Origin: Kitasatospora sp. NBC_01287
GTDB taxonomy: Bacteria; Actinomycetota; Actinomycetes; Streptomycetales; Streptomycetaceae
Direction of reading: 5' to 3'
NCBI RefSeq assembly: GCF_026340565.1
Contig: NZ_JAPEPB010000001.1
Coordinates: 1,488,001-1,552,000 of the forward strand
Length of the DNA stretch: 64,000 nucleotides
Within the stretch, counting starts at the first letter, position 1; each line of letters opens with the position of its first letter. Shown here in pieces: positions 33,245-43,242 of this stretch. The position numbers were made by a program, and so were the translations under genes. The notes beneath the pieces are model-generated. The model saw only the letters and a list, made by a program, of their open reading frames with translations. It made no database searches and was not told the DNA's origin.

Positions 33245-33281
33245 CCCTCCTCCTCGCGCTGCGTACCCGCAACGGCCCGCC

Positions 33282-34577
33282 TCAGTGCCCGCTCGGTGCG
33301 GGCGAGCCAGTGGGCGAACCACTGGGCGAGGCACCGTGCTTGGCCTGGTAGGCGTTGAACTCGTCGACGTTCTTGCGCTGCTGCTGCTCACTGTCGGTGA
33401 ACCTGGTGTCGCCGGGTCGTACTGTGACGAAGTAGATCCAGTCCCCCGCCGCCGGCTCCAGCGCCGCGTGCAGCGCGTCGGGCCCGGGGTTGTCGATCGG
33501 GGTCGGCGGCAGGCCCGGGGCCCGGTAGGTGTTGAAGGGCGAGTCCAGCTGGGTGTCGGTGACCGAGGTGTGCAGCGTGGTGCGGCCCAGCGCGTAGTTG
33601 ATGGTCGAGTCCAGTTGCAGCGGCATGGCGCGGGCCAGCCGGTTGTAGATCACCCGGGCCACCTTGGCCATGTCGTCCGGGTTGTCCGACTCCCCCTGGA
33701 CCAGGCTGGCCACCACCAGGGCCTGATAGGGCGTCAGCCCACCGGTCATCGGGTGGTCGAGGCCGGCGTCCGAGTAGGCGCCGGTGCCGCGCTTGACCAT
33801 CTCCTGGAGCAGCCCGAGCGCGGTGGTGTCCTTCGTCACCGTGTAGGTGGAGGGGAAGAGCAGGCCCTCGATGTTGCCGCCCGCGTAGTCGGGCAGGCCC
33901 AGCTCGGCCAGGTGCTGCTTGGCGATCTGCTCGGTGCTGCCGGCCGGCAGGCCGAGCCGCTGGTCGACGGCCGGATACACCTGGCTGGCCCGACGGCCCT
34001 CCGGGATGGTCAGCGCGTTGGCGTTGGCCGGGTTGTCGAGCACGCCCAGCGCGGCCTGCGAGGACATCCGGTGCTTGAGCGCGTAGGTGCCGGGCTGGAT
34101 CCGGGTGCTGCCGACCCCGGTGCCGGCGGCGTCCACGAAGCCTTCGACACTGGCCACCACCTGGTTCGCCTGCAGCAGCCGGCCGATGGTGGTCAGGGTG
34201 GCGCCCTGCGGCACGGAGATCTCCACCACGGCGCCGCTGCCGGCGCCGGCGAAGTCGGCCGGCCTGGTCGGGCCGGAGCGCGTGAAGAACGCGCGGGCGG
34301 TCAGCAGCGCGCCCCCGACGAGCAGCACGAGCAGCAGCAGGGTCAGACCGCAGGCCAGCCTGGTGCGGTCGGGCCGGGTCGGCGGCGGCTCGTCCTCGCC
34401 GCCGGGCTCGGCCTGCGGGTCGAGGTCGGCCGCGAGGTCGGCCGCGGTCGCGTGCCACGAGGTCGGTGCGGCGGGCGCCCCGGCATCTGCGCCGGAGGGC
34501 AGCGGCTGCGGCTGCGGCTCCTGCGGCGGGGCACCGAGGTGGCCCGGCGTCAGGCCGGGCATCGCGTCCTGGTCCAT
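33282..34577 (-). CDS. Second MltG-family endolytic transglycosylase
   Basis: 431-aa paralogue of the neighbouring mltG. A short Pro/acidic cytoplasmic tail of about 75 residues is followed by one membrane helix (CGLTLLLLVLLVGGALL) and a YceG domain. Conserved points are TIPEGRRASQVYPAVDQRLG, the catalytic VVASLVQGE, and APGLPPTPIDNPG. Tandem arrangement on the same strand points to duplication with divergent cytoplasmic tails. Confidence 0.9.
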   Translation of the reverse strand: MDQDAMPGLTPGHLGAPPQEPQPQPLPSGADAGAPAAPTSWHATAADLAADLDPQAEPGGEDEPPPTRPDRTRLACGLTLLLLVLLVGGALLTARAFFTRSGPTRPADFAGAGSGAVVEISVPQGATLTTIGRLLQANQVVASVEGFVDAAGTGVGSTRIQPGTYALKHRMSSQAALGVLDNPANANALTIPEGRRASQVYPAVDQRLGLPAGSTEQIAKQHLAELGLPDYAGGNIEGLLFPSTYTVTKDTTALGLLQEMVKRGTGAYSDAGLDHPMTGGLTPYQALVVASLVQGESDNPDDMAKVARVIYNRLARAMPLQLDSTINYALGRTTLHTSVTDTQLDSPFNTYRAPGLPPTPIDNPGPDALHAALEPAAGDWIYFVTVRPGDTRFTDSEQQQRKNVDEFNAYQAKHGASPSGSPTGSPAPSGH

Positions 34578-34616
34578 CGCGTCAGCCCCTGGTGTCAGCC
34601 CCGCCCGGTCAGCGAT

Positions 34617-34648
34617 GGGGCCCGTCCGGACGCGTCCGGACGGGCCCC
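34617..34648 (-). terminator. 32-bp perfect palindrome after ruvX
   Basis: GGGGCCCGTCCGGACG (34617-34632) followed at once by its exact complement (34633-34648), 24 bases past the ruvX stop. It is loopless as DNA. It probably acts as terminator of the alaS-ruvX transcript. Confidence 0.65.
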
Positions 34649-34672
34649 TGATCAGACATTAGGACCGGCTGA

Positions 34673-35179
34673 TCAGCTGGTCGGCGCGACACTCTCGCCG
34701 GGTGCCCGGCCACTCACCCGTTCGGTCTCCAGCGCGCTCTGCAGGATCACCACGGCGGCGGCCTGGTCGATCGCCGCGCGGCCCTTCTTGGCCTTCACGC
34801 CGGAGGCGCGCATGCCCTGGGCCGCGGTGACGGTGGTCATCCGCTCGTCGACCAGCCGCACCGGCACCGGCGCGAGCAGCGCGGCGAGCCGGCCCGCGTA
34901 GCCGCGGACCTTCTCGGCCGCGGGGCCCTCCTTGCCGTTGAGCGAGCGCGGCAGGCCGACCACCACCTCGATCGCGTCGTACTCCTCCACGATCGCCTTG
35001 AGCCGGGCCTGGGAGCGCCCCCCGGCGGGGACCGTCTCCACGGGCGTGGCGATCAGCCCGTCGGGGTCGCAGGAGGCGACCCCGATCCGGGCGTCGCCGA
35101 CGTCGACGGCGATCCGCCGGCCCCGGCGCCAGGGCGTGGGCTCCTCGGCCCCGGACGAGGGCGGCAGCTGCTGCTCCAT
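34673..35179 (-). CDS. ruvX: Holliday junction resolvase-like protein RuvX/YqgF
   Basis: RNase H-fold nuclease implicated in rRNA maturation or junction resolution. The 168-aa product has the first catalytic aspartate in RIAVDVGDARIGVASCD, VVGLPRSLNGKEGP, VDERMTT and the last aspartate in AIDQAAAVVILQ. It overlaps alaS by one base, the common alaS-ruvX-mltG order. Confidence 0.94.
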   Translation of the reverse strand: MEQQLPPSSGAEEPTPWRRGRRIAVDVGDARIGVASCDPDGLIATPVETVPAGGRSQARLKAIVEEYDAIEVVVGLPRSLNGKEGPAAEKVRGYAGRLAALLAPVPVRLVDERMTTVTAAQGMRASGVKAKKGRAAIDQAAAVVILQSALETERVSGRAPGESVAPTS

Positions 35180-37848
35180 CAGACGGCGCGCTCGGTGACC
35201 AGGGCGCGCACGGCCTCGATCGCCTCGCCGACGGCGGCCGGGTTGCTGCCACCGCCCTGGGCCACGTCGTCCTTGCCGCCACCGCCGCCGCCGAGGGTCT
35301 TGGCGGCGGTGCGCACCAGCTCACCGGCCTTGACGCCGCGGGCGCGGGCGTCCTCGTTGGTGGCGATCACGGTGAGCGGACGGTCGTTCACCACGGTGAA
35401 GGCGGCGACCACGGCCGGGCGCGAGCCCAGTCGGTTACGCACGTCGAGGACGAGCTTGCGCAGCTCGTCCGCGCCGGTGCCGTCGGCCACCCGGGCGGCG
35501 ACCAGGGCCACGCCCCGGACGTCCTCGGCGGCCTCGGCCAGGCCCGCGGCGGCGGCCAGCACCTTCTCCGCGCGGAACTTCTCGATCTCCTTCTCGGCGT
35601 CCTTGAGCTTGCCGAGCATGCCGGCGATCTTCTCCGGCAGCTCCTCCGGGCGGCCCTTGACCAGCTCGGTCAGCTGGGCGACCACGGTGTGCTCACGGGC
35701 CAGGAACTTGTAGGCGTCCACGCCGACCAGCGCCTCGACCCGGCGCACGCCGGAGCCGATGGAGGACTCGCCGAGCAGCTTCACCAGGCCCAGCTGGGCG
35801 GTGTTGCCGACGTGCGTACCACCGCAGAGCTCCTTGGAGAAGTCACCGATGGTGACCACCCGGACCGCGTCGCCGTACTTCTCGCCGAACATCGCGATGG
35901 CGCCCTGCTTGCGGGCCTGGTCCATCGTCATCACCTCGGCGGTGACGTCGAGCTCGCGGGTCAGCACCTCGTTGATCTTCTGCTCGACATCGGTCAGCAC
36001 GCTGCCGGGCACGGCGGCCGGCGAGCCGAAGTCGAAGCGGAAGCGGCCCGGGGCGTTCTCCGAGCCGGCCTGGGCGGCCGTGGGGCCGAGCGCGTCGCGC
36101 AGGGCCTGGTGCGTCAGGTGGGTGGCGCTGTGGGCGCGCGAGACGGCGCGGCGGCGGTCGGTGTCGATGGTGGCGTAGGCCGAGGCCCCGAGCACCACCT
36201 CGCCGAAGAGCACGCCGCCGGAGTGCACGACCACGCCGGGCACCGGCTGCTGCACGTCGCGGATCTCCACCACGGCGCCCGAGTCGAGCCGGATCCGGCC
36301 GTGGTCGGCGAGCTGGCCGCCGCCCTCGGCGTAGAACGGGGTGCGGTCCAGGACCAGTTCGACCTCGTCGCCCTCGGTCGCGGCCGGGGCCGGCACGCCG
36401 TCCACCAGCAGGCCGACCACGGTGGCCTCGCCCTCGGTGGCGTTGTAGCCGGTGAAGACGCTGGCGCCGGACCGGTCCGCCACCTCGCGGTAGGCGGCCA
36501 CGTCGGCGTGGCCCATCTTCTTGGCCTTGGCATCGGCCTTGGCCCGGTCCCGCTGCTCGCCCATCAGGCGGCGGAAGCCGGCCTCGTCGACCTGCAGGCC
36601 CTGCTCCTCGGCCATCTCCAGGGTGAGGTCGATCGGGAAGCCGAAGGTGTCGTGCAGCTGGAAGGCCTTCTCGCCGGAGAGCGCCGGGTGACCGGCCTGC
36701 TTGGCCTCGGTGACGGCGGTGTCCAGCAGGTTGGTGCCGGCCCGCAGGGTCTGCAGGAAGCGGTTCTCCTCGGCGACCACCACGGTTTCGATCCGCTTGC
36801 GGTCGGTCTCCAGCTCCGGGTACTGCGGAGCCATCGCCTTGATGGAGACGTCGATGAGCTCCTTGGCCACCGGCCCGGTGGCACCCAGCAGGCGCATGTT
36901 GCGGATGGCGCGGCGCAGGATCCGGCGCAGCACGTAGCCGCGGCCCTCGTTGCCGGGGGTCACGCCGTCGCCGACCAGCATCAGCGCGGTGCGGATGTGG
37001 TCGGTGACCACGCGCAGCGAGACGTCGGACCTGTGGTCGGCGCCGTAGGTGTGGCCGGTCAGCTCGGCGGCCCGGTCCAGGATCAGCCGGCTGGTGTCGA
37101 TCTCGAAGAGGTTGTCGACGTCCTGCAGGATCGCGGCCAGGCGCTCCAGGCCGAGACCGGTGTCGATGTTCCTGCTCGGCAGGTCGCCGAGGATCTCGAA
37201 GCCGTCCTTGCCGTCGCCGTGGCCGCGCTCGTACTGCATGAAGACCAGGTTCCAGATCTCCAGGTAGCGCTCGCCGTTGACGGCCGGGCCGCCCTCCTCG
37301 CCGTAGGCGGGGCCGCGGTCGTAGTTGATCTCCGAGCACGGGCCGCACGGTCCGGGCACGCCCATCGACCAGAAGTTGTCCTTCATGCCCAGGCGCTGGA
37401 TCCGCTCGGCGGGCACGCCGATGACGTCGCGCCAGATCTGCTCGGCCTCGTCGTCGTCCTGGTAGACGGTGATCCAGAGCTTCTCCTTGGCCAGGCCGTA
37501 GCCGCCGTCCGCGACGGAGGAGGTGAGCAGCTCCCACGCGAACTTGATGGCCCCTTCCTTGAAGTAGTCGCCGAAGGAGAAGTTGCCGCACATCTGGAAG
37601 AAGGAGCCGTGCCGGGTGGTCTTGCCGACCTCCTCGATGTCCAGCGTGCGCACGCACTTCTGGACACTGGTGGCCCGGTCGAACCGGGGCTTGACCTCGC
37701 CCAGGAAGTACGGCTTGAACGGCACCATGCCGGCGTTGACCAGCAGCAGGGTGGGGTCGTCGGCGACCAGGGACGCCGACGGAACGACGGTGTGGCCGCG
37801 CTCCTCGAAGAAGCGCAGCCAGCGGCGGCGGATCTCTGCCGACTCCAT
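35179..37848 (-). CDS. alaS: Alanyl-tRNA synthetase
   Basis: Charges tRNA-Ala and edits Ser/Gly mischarging. The 889-aa product has the class II catalytic core ([20 protein letters not shown] at the N-terminus), an editing domain with [12 protein letters not shown] and CGGTHVGNT, and the C-terminal oligomerisation/DHHA1 region with GGGGGGKDD. Confidence 0.97.
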   Translation of the reverse strand: MESAEIRRRWLRFFEERGHTVVPSASLVADDPTLLLVNAGMVPFKPYFLGEVKPRFDRATSVQKCVRTLDIEEVGKTTRHGSFFQMCGNFSFGDYFKEGAIKFAWELLTSSVADGGYGLAKEKLWITVYQDDDEAEQIWRDVIGVPAERIQRLGMKDNFWSMGVPGPCGPCSEINYDRGPAYGEEGGPAVNGERYLEIWNLVFMQYERGHGDGKDGFEILGDLPSRNIDTGLGLERLAAILQDVDNLFEIDTSRLILDRAAELTGHTYGADHRSDVSLRVVTDHIRTALMLVGDGVTPGNEGRGYVLRRILRRAIRNMRLLGATGPVAKELIDVSIKAMAPQYPELETDRKRIETVVVAEENRFLQTLRAGTNLLDTAVTEAKQAGHPALSGEKAFQLHDTFGFPIDLTLEMAEEQGLQVDEAGFRRLMGEQRDRAKADAKAKKMGHADVAAYREVADRSGASVFTGYNATEGEATVVGLLVDGVPAPAATEGDEVELVLDRTPFYAEGGGQLADHGRIRLDSGAVVEIRDVQQPVPGVVVHSGGVLFGEVVLGASAYATIDTDRRRAVSRAHSATHLTHQALRDALGPTAAQAGSENAPGRFRFDFGSPAAVPGSVLTDVEQKINEVLTRELDVTAEVMTMDQARKQGAIAMFGEKYGDAVRVVTIGDFSKELCGGTHVGNTAQLGLVKLLGESSIGSGVRRVEALVGVDAYKFLAREHTVVAQLTELVKGRPEELPEKIAGMLGKLKDAEKEIEKFRAEKVLAAAAGLAEAAEDVRGVALVAARVADGTGADELRKLVLDVRNRLGSRPAVVAAFTVVNDRPLTVIATNEDARARGVKAGELVRTAAKTLGGGGGGKDDVAQGGGSNPAAVGEAIEAVRALVTERAV

Positions 37849-37863
37849 GAGTGGTCCTTCCGG

Positions 37864-38250
37864 TTAAGGGTGCTTGTCCCGGCGCTGTTCGAGCTGACGG
37901 GGCGTTGACGCGATGACGTGGGGGGTGATGGTGCGCGACGGGGGCAGGGCGGCGACCGGGGCTCGGCCCGGGGCCGCCTTGATAGCTCGGCGCGCGGCGG
38001 GGCGGGGCGGCTCGACCACCGCGGTGCCGTCCAGGCCGAGGTCGGCCCGCAGTTGCTCCTCGCGCTCGGCCATGCCGGCCCGCACGTCCAGCGCGAAGCG
38101 CTTGGCCGTGTCGCCCAGGTGCAGGGCCCCGCGAGCGGCGGCGCCCGACAGGCTGTCAGGGGTGAGTCGGCGGGTCGCCTCGTTCGCCTTGTTCATGGCC
38201 CAGACGGCGGCGCCCGCGCCAACCGTCATCCAGAAGATGCGTCGTACCAC
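37864..38250 (-). CDS. DUF6167-like conserved small protein
   Basis: 128 aa. A short N-terminal hydrophobic segment (MVRRIFWMTVGAGAAVWAM) is followed by a charged helical stretch and a proline-rich C-terminus. It is conserved beside alaS in Streptomyces with no known function. It lies 6 bases after the DUF948 gene, so the pair is probably co-transcribed into alaS. Confidence 0.75.
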   Translation of the reverse strand: MVRRIFWMTVGAGAAVWAMNKANEATRRLTPDSLSGAAARGALHLGDTAKRFALDVRAGMAEREEQLRADLGLDGTAVVEPPRPAARRAIKAAPGRAPVAALPPSRTITPHVIASTPRQLEQRRDKHP

Positions 38251-38256
38251 GGTGCA

Positions 38257-38733
38257 TCAGCCCTTCACGGCTCGCCGGACCCGGGACAGCAGCCCGCCCC
38301 TGGGGGCGGTGGCGGCCCGCACCTCGGCGCGGATCAGCTGTGCCAGCGCCTCGCGCTCGCTGCTCTGCTGAGGGAGCGTCACGGTGTTCTGCTGACGGTT
38401 GACGGCCTTGCGCACGCCGTAGCTGAACGCCGCCAGCTTGACCAGCGGACCGCCCAGGGTGGCCGCCACGGTGGAGGAGAGCGCGTTGGCGTTGGCGGCG
38501 GCGTCCTGCACGTTGGCGGTGATGTCGTCGACCCGCTCCAGCTGCTCGTGCGCGCTGCGCACGGCGGCGCTGGCGTCGCTGAGCAGCGGAACGGCCTGCT
38601 CGGTGACGGCCGAGACCAGCACCGTGGCCTCACGCAGCACCTTGGAAAGGCGCACCAGGACGACGGCGAGCAGGGTGACCAGCACGGTCCAGCCCACGGC
38701 GACCAGCAGACCGGCCAGCTCTCCCACGGACAC
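38257..38733 (-). CDS. DUF948 family membrane protein
   Basis: 158 aa. An N-terminal membrane helix (ELAGLLVAVGWTVLVTLLAVVLVRL) precedes a long amphipathic, coiled-coil-like region with AVRSAHEQLERVDDITANVQ. The fold is typical of DUF948 proteins, which resemble envelope stress or chemotaxis-like coiled coils. The role is unknown. The start is a GTG at 38733. Confidence 0.82.
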   Translation of the reverse strand: MSVGELAGLLVAVGWTVLVTLLAVVLVRLSKVLREATVLVSAVTEQAVPLLSDASAAVRSAHEQLERVDDITANVQDAAANANALSSTVAATLGGPLVKLAAFSYGVRKAVNRQQNTVTLPQQSSEREALAQLIRAEVRAATAPRGGLLSRVRRAVKG

Positions 38734-38837
38734 CCGCGTGCTCCCTTCACTCCTCAGAGTGGAACCCTATCGCGCTCAGGGGCCGATCCCGACCGGATAA
38801 GCGCTGACCACGCGGCCTGCCGGCGGCCGGAACGCAC

Positions 38838-38871
38838 GGCGCCCCCGCAGCCCGAAGGCTGCGGGGGCGCC
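38838..38871 (-). terminator. Terminator after rpsD
   Basis: Perfect 15-bp arms (GGCGCCCCCGCAGCC and complement) with the stable tetraloop CGAA, 24 bases past the rpsD stop. Confidence 0.85.
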
Positions 38872-38895
38872 GCGGAGGTACCGGAGTACCAGGGG

Positions 38896-39510
38896 TCAGC
38901 GAGAGTAGTACTCGACGACCAGCTGCTCGTCGCAGATCACGGGGACCTCACGACGCTGCGGCTCACGGTCCAGGCGGAAGGCCAGCGCCTTGAGGTTGAC
39001 CTCGAGGTACTTCGGGGTCTGGCCCTCGCCCGCGTAGCCACCCTCACGGGCGACCTGGAACGGGACCTTCTCCTTGGACTTCGTCTTGACCGTGACGACG
39101 TAGCCCGGCTTCATCTGGAACGACGGCTTGTTGACCTTGCCACCGTTGACCTCGATGTGGCCGTGCACGACCATCTGACGGGCCTGGTAGATGGTGCGGG
39201 CGATGCCCGAACGCAGGACCAGGGCGTCGAGACGGGTCTCGAGCTGCGCGATGAGGGCCTCACCGGTCTTGCCGGAGACCTTCTTCGCGCGGTCGAACGC
39301 GCGCGCCATCTGCTTCTCGCTCAGGTCGTACTGAGCGCGCAGACGCTGCTTCTCGAGCAGACGGACCTTGTAGTCCGAGTTCTGCTTGCGGCCACGGCCG
39401 TGCTGGCCGGGCGGGTACGGGCGGGCCTCGAAGTACTTGACGGACTTCGGGGTCAGCGGCACGCCAAGGGCACGCGCGATCTTGACCTTGGGACGCTTCT
39501 GGTTCGGCAC
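38896..39510 (-). CDS. rpsD: 30S ribosomal protein S4
   Basis: 204 aa from the GTG at 39510 (VPNQKRPKVKIARALGVPLT), preceded by AGAGGTAA. It contains the S4 RNA-binding domain (RLDALVLRSGIARTIYQARQ, MVVHGHIEVNGGKV). The zinc-binding cysteines of some S4 proteins are absent, as in the zinc-independent form. A stand-alone rpsD away from the alpha operon is normal in Streptomyces. Confidence 0.96.
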   Translation of the reverse strand: MPNQKRPKVKIARALGVPLTPKSVKYFEARPYPPGQHGRGRKQNSDYKVRLLEKQRLRAQYDLSEKQMARAFDRAKKVSGKTGEALIAQLETRLDALVLRSGIARTIYQARQMVVHGHIEVNGGKVNKPSFQMKPGYVVTVKTKSKEKVPFQVAREGGYAGEGQTPKYLEVNLKALAFRLDREPQRREVPVICDEQLVVEYYSR

Positions 39511-39805
39511 GGAACCATTACCTCTTTCAGTGTGCGAATACGGCTTCACCAGGTGTTGACGGAGGTCGCCTCTCGCGGTCCGGAGAATAACCACCCGGGG
39601 GTGGTCAGCCGCTCTCCGAGGCCGGGCACTGACGTGCATGCACACGCGCCCGCTGGGGGCACGTGACACCGATAACGGTGCGCGACGCTCCTGGCAGCTC
39701 CCGCGGAGGGGGCTGCGGGCCGGTGTCCCGCTGGTGGTGGCCGGTCAGCGGTGGAGACTGCTGCCGGACCCGGGACAAGGCACTTCGACCGAGTATACGC
39801 GCCGC

Positions 39806-41155
39806 TCAGTCGCCCTTGAGCCGGGCCCTGGTCCACTCCGCGACATCCGCGTAGCGGGCCTCGCCGCCGTGCCGGGTCGGCTGGTAGTACGCCTTGCCGT
39901 GCACCGCGTCCGGCGCGTACTGCTGGGCGGCGATGCCGCCGGGCAGGTCGTGCGGGTACTGGTAGCCCTGGGCGTGGCCGAGCTTGGCGGCACCGCCGTA
40001 GTGGCCGTCGCGCAGGTGCGGCGGGACCGGTCCGGCCAGGCCCTGGCGGACGTCGGCCAGCGCCGCGTCGATGGCCAGGTAGGCGGCGTTGGACTTGGGC
40101 GCCAGCGCGAGCGCGATGGCCGCCTGGGAGAGGATGATCCGGGCCTCCGGGAAGCCGATCAGCGCCACCGCCTGGGCGGCCGCCACGGCGGTGGGGAGCG
40201 CGGTCGGGTCGGCCAGGCCGATGTCCTCGCTGGCGGAGATCATCAGGCGGCGGGCGATGAACCGCGGGTCCTCGCCGGCCTCGATCATCCGGGCCAGGTA
40301 GTGCAGGGTGGCGTCCACATCGCTGCCGCGGATCGACTTGATCAGCGCGCTGGCGACGTCGTAGTGCTGGTCCCCGTCCTTGTCGTAGCGCACCGCGGCC
40401 TGGTTGACGGCGGTCTCGGCGGTGACCAGGGTGATCTCGTCCGCGCCCTGCTCCAGCGCCGCCCCGGCGGCCGCCTCCAGCGTGGTCAGCGCCCGGCGGG
40501 CGTCGCCACCGGCCAGCCGCACCAGGTGCTCCTCCGCCTCCTGGCCGAGCGCCACGCTGCCGGCCAGCCCGCGCTCGTCGGCCACCGCGCGGCGCAGCAG
40601 CGCGCGGATGTCCTCGTCGGTGAGCGACTGCAGGGTGAGCAGCAGCGAGCGGGAGAGCAGCGGGGAGATCACCGAGAAGTACGGGTTCTCGGTGGTGGCG
40701 GCGATCAGGGTGACCCAGCGGTTCTCGACGGCGGGCAGCAGCGAGTCCTGCTGGGCCTTGGAGAAGCGGTGGATCTCGTCCAGGAAGAGCACCGTCTCGC
40801 GGCCGCTGAGGCCCACCGCTCGGCGGGCCCCCTCGATCACCGCGCGCACCTCCTTGACCCCGGCGGTGATCGCCGAGAGCTCGACGAACCGCCCCTCGAC
40901 GCCCTGGCTGATCACGTGCGCCAGCGTGGTCTTGCCGGTGCCGGGCGGACCCCAGAGGATCACCGAGCTGGTCGCGGCCGGCCCCTTGGAGCCGCTCACC
41001 AGGCGGCGCAGCGGCGAGCCCTCGGCCAGCAGTTGGCGCTGCCCCGCCACCTCGTCCAGCGTGCGCGGGCGCATCCGCACGGCCAGCGGCGCCCGCCCTG
41101 GCTCGCTGGCCTGGCGCTGCTCGGCGGCGGCGGTGAAGAGGTCCGGTTCGTCCAC
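39806..41155 (-). CDS. rarA: Replication-associated recombination protein A (RarA/MgsA)
   Basis: Clamp-loader-like AAA+ ATPase acting at stalled forks. The 449-aa product has Walker [18 protein letters not shown], Walker [17 protein letters not shown], sensor TTENPYFSV, and the C-terminal RarA tetramerisation region ([20 protein letters not shown]). It lies in its usual place between rpsD and aspS, but the stretch to aspS is interrupted here by the accessory region. Confidence 0.95.
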   Translation of the reverse strand: MDEPDLFTAAAEQRQASEPGRAPLAVRMRPRTLDEVAGQRQLLAEGSPLRRLVSGSKGPAATSSVILWGPPGTGKTTLAHVISQGVEGRFVELSAITAGVKEVRAVIEGARRAVGLSGRETVLFLDEIHRFSKAQQDSLLPAVENRWVTLIAATTENPYFSVISPLLSRSLLLTLQSLTDEDIRALLRRAVADERGLAGSVALGQEAEEHLVRLAGGDARRALTTLEAAAGAALEQGADEITLVTAETAVNQAAVRYDKDGDQHYDVASALIKSIRGSDVDATLHYLARMIEAGEDPRFIARRLMISASEDIGLADPTALPTAVAAAQAVALIGFPEARIILSQAAIALALAPKSNAAYLAIDAALADVRQGLAGPVPPHLRDGHYGGAAKLGHAQGYQYPHDLPGGIAAQQYAPDAVHGKAYYQPTRHGGEARYADVAEWTRARLKGD

Positions 41156-41258
41156 TCCGCCACCCTATGCGAGCGGGCCGACAGCCCGGCGGCGCCGCCC
41201 GCCCGCAGCGCGCGCTACGGTGATCACCGGGGGCACACGGCCAGGGGGGACGGCACTG

Positions 41259-43211
41259 ATGGACCATGCGCGGCCGCACGGGGACGACCGGCTGGCGGCG
41301 GAGGGCGAGGTCGCCTTCACCCGGCTGGCGCTGGACAGCGGCGAGCTCGCGCACGCGGCGGAGCACCTGGCGAACGCGCTGGCCCTGGATCCCGCGCTGC
41401 CGGAGGCCTACCAGGCGCTCGCCGAGCTGACCGCCCGCTGCGGCTCCCCGGCGGCCGCGCTCGCCTGGTTCCCGCTGGAGCGGCCGACCATCGGCGCGGC
41501 GGCCTGCCACGCCCAGCTGCTGACCGCCGAGGGGCGCTGGGACGAGGCGCTGGTGCTGCTCGCGGCGATCCTGCGCGAGCAGCCGGACCGCCCGTGGGCC
41601 TCGGTGGCCTGGCTGACCCGCCCCGACCTGCCCGAGCTGCTCGACCCCGACGCGGTGCGGCAGGCGGTGGCCGCGCTGCTCGGCGGCGGGCTGCCGGAGC
41701 CGCTGCCGAAGGCGACGGCCGAGGCGCTGCGCCCCTTCTACCGAGCGGTGCGGCGGTGCACCGAGGCGGCGACCGGGCAGCCGGACCTGCTCACCATCAG
41801 CTCCGGACTGGCCCGGCGGTTCGGCGACCACCACCTGGCCGTCGACCTGGCCCGGCGCGCGCACGCGCTGGCCCCGGGGCACGCCAGCGCCGTCATGCTC
41901 GGCTACGCGCTGCGCGGCGCGGGCCGGCCCGAGGAGGCGCTCGCGGTCTGGCGGGCCCGGCTGGCCGAGGACGACTCCGACCGGTCACTGCACGTGGACG
42001 TCGCCGAGCTGCTGACCGAGCTGGGCCGCCCGCGCGACGGGCTGCGCTGGCTGGAGTCGGCCCTGGCGGCGGAGCCCGACCACCCGCAGGCCGGGCCCGC
42101 GCTGCACGGCGTGCGGTACGCGATCGACGGGGACGGCAGCCACCTGGCCGCCCTGGTCGACCACCTGCGCGAGCACCCCGAGCACGGCTACGCCGCCACC
42201 GTGCTGGCCCGGTGCAGCGAGGGGCGCGCCTGGCTCGGACAGGTGTCGGAGCCGGGTGAGGCGGTGCTCGGGCCGATGCGCCACGTGCTGGCGGGCAAGG
42301 CCGGGCAGGTCACCCGCAGTGCGCTCTCCGCGCTGGAGCCGGCCAGCGCGCTGCTGACCGTGCGGCGGGTGCTGCCCGACATGGAGCTCAGCGTGCTGTC
42401 CGTCCCGGAGCCGGATCTGCGCGAGCCGCTGCGCGAGGTGGGCGTGCGGGTCTGGCGCTACCGGGGCACCGAGGCGCTCCCCGCGGTGGCGCCGCCCAGC
42501 GCCGCGGCCGCCGAGCTGCTGCGCGGCACGGCCGCGCCCGCCTGGCCGCACCTGCTGGCCGCCTACGACCACGCGGTGGCGCTCTCCGGGCTGTCGCTGG
42601 CGGACCTGCTCGGCTGCCTGGCCCACCCGCCCGAGCCGGCCGACGACGAGGACGGCCGACGGCTGGCCCTGCGCCGGCCCGACCTGTGGATCCGCGCGGC
42701 GCAGACCTTCGCCTGCCTGGGGCTGACCCACCATCAGGCCGACCAGCCGTGGGCCTCCTCGGACCGCCGCCGGGTGCTGGCGGACCTGCTCTTCGGCCCG
42801 GAGGACTGGGTCACCGAGTCGGCGGCCGTCGCGCTGGTGGCCGTCGCCTGGACCGACCCGGCCGCCCGGCAGGACGCCGCCGAGCTGGTCGCGCAGCGGA
42901 TGCGGGCCGCGGTCGAGGCCGCCCGGTCACGCGTGGTGACGGTGCTCGACTCGCTCTGCCGGCTGACCCTGGCGATGCCCGGCCTGGAGCCCGAGGTACG
43001 GGCGCCGGCCCGGCAGGCACTGGACGCCCTGGCGGCCGCGTCGGCGCCGGGCCGTGCGGCGGCCCCGGCCTCGGGCCCGGCCGGCCGCTCGGCGCTCGGG
43101 CCCGCCCAGGGGCCGGGCCGGTGGCTCGGTCAGGGGCCGGCCCGGCGCCTGGGCCGCTGGCTGCGGCGCCGGCTGCGGCGGCTGCCGCACCGCTCCGGCG
43201 AGCCGTCCTGA
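41259..43211 (+). CDS. Tetratricopeptide repeat protein
   Basis: 650 aa from the ATG at 41259 (GGGGGGA upstream). The N-terminal half has TPR-type helical pairs (AHAAEHLANALALDPALPEA, DDRLAAEGEVAFTRLAL). The centre and C-terminal half are less clear and end in a basic, Gly/Pro/Arg-rich tail. No catalytic motif is seen. Probably a scaffold of unknown function. It converges on the XRE regulator. Confidence 0.75.
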   Translation: MDHARPHGDDRLAAEGEVAFTRLALDSGELAHAAEHLANALALDPALPEAYQALAELTARCGSPAAALAWFPLERPTIGAAACHAQLLTAEGRWDEALVLLAAILREQPDRPWASVAWLTRPDLPELLDPDAVRQAVAALLGGGLPEPLPKATAEALRPFYRAVRRCTEAATGQPDLLTISSGLARRFGDHHLAVDLARRAHALAPGHASAVMLGYALRGAGRPEEALAVWRARLAEDDSDRSLHVDVAELLTELGRPRDGLRWLESALAAEPDHPQAGPALHGVRYAIDGDGSHLAALVDHLREHPEHGYAATVLARCSEGRAWLGQVSEPGEAVLGPMRHVLAGKAGQVTRSALSALEPASALLTVRRVLPDMELSVLSVPEPDLREPLREVGVRVWRYRGTEALPAVAPPSAAAAELLRGTAAPAWPHLLAAYDHAVALSGLSLADLLGCLAHPPEPADDEDGRRLALRRPDLWIRAAQTFACLGLTHHQADQPWASSDRRRVLADLLFGPEDWVTESAAVALVAVAWTDPAARQDAAELVAQRMRAAVEAARSRVVTVLDSLCRLTLAMPGLEPEVRAPARQALDALAAASAPGRAAAPASGPAGRSALGPAQGPGRWLGQGPARRLGRWLRRRLRRLPHRSGEPS

Positions 43212-43222
43212 CGGCTCGCCGG
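43195..43222. terminator. Bidirectional terminator between convergent TPR and XRE genes
   Basis: Perfect 13-bp arms CCGGCGAGCCGTC (43195-43207) and complement (43210-43222). The TPR stop codon TGA (43209-43211) begins at the last loop base. Confidence 0.75.
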
Positions 43223-43242
43223 ATGCGCACGGCGCGGGAGCG

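Noticed and set aside
39546..41882. 778-aa minus-strand frame
   Set aside because: It overlaps rarA in another phase and is proline/arginine/glycine-rich without motifs.
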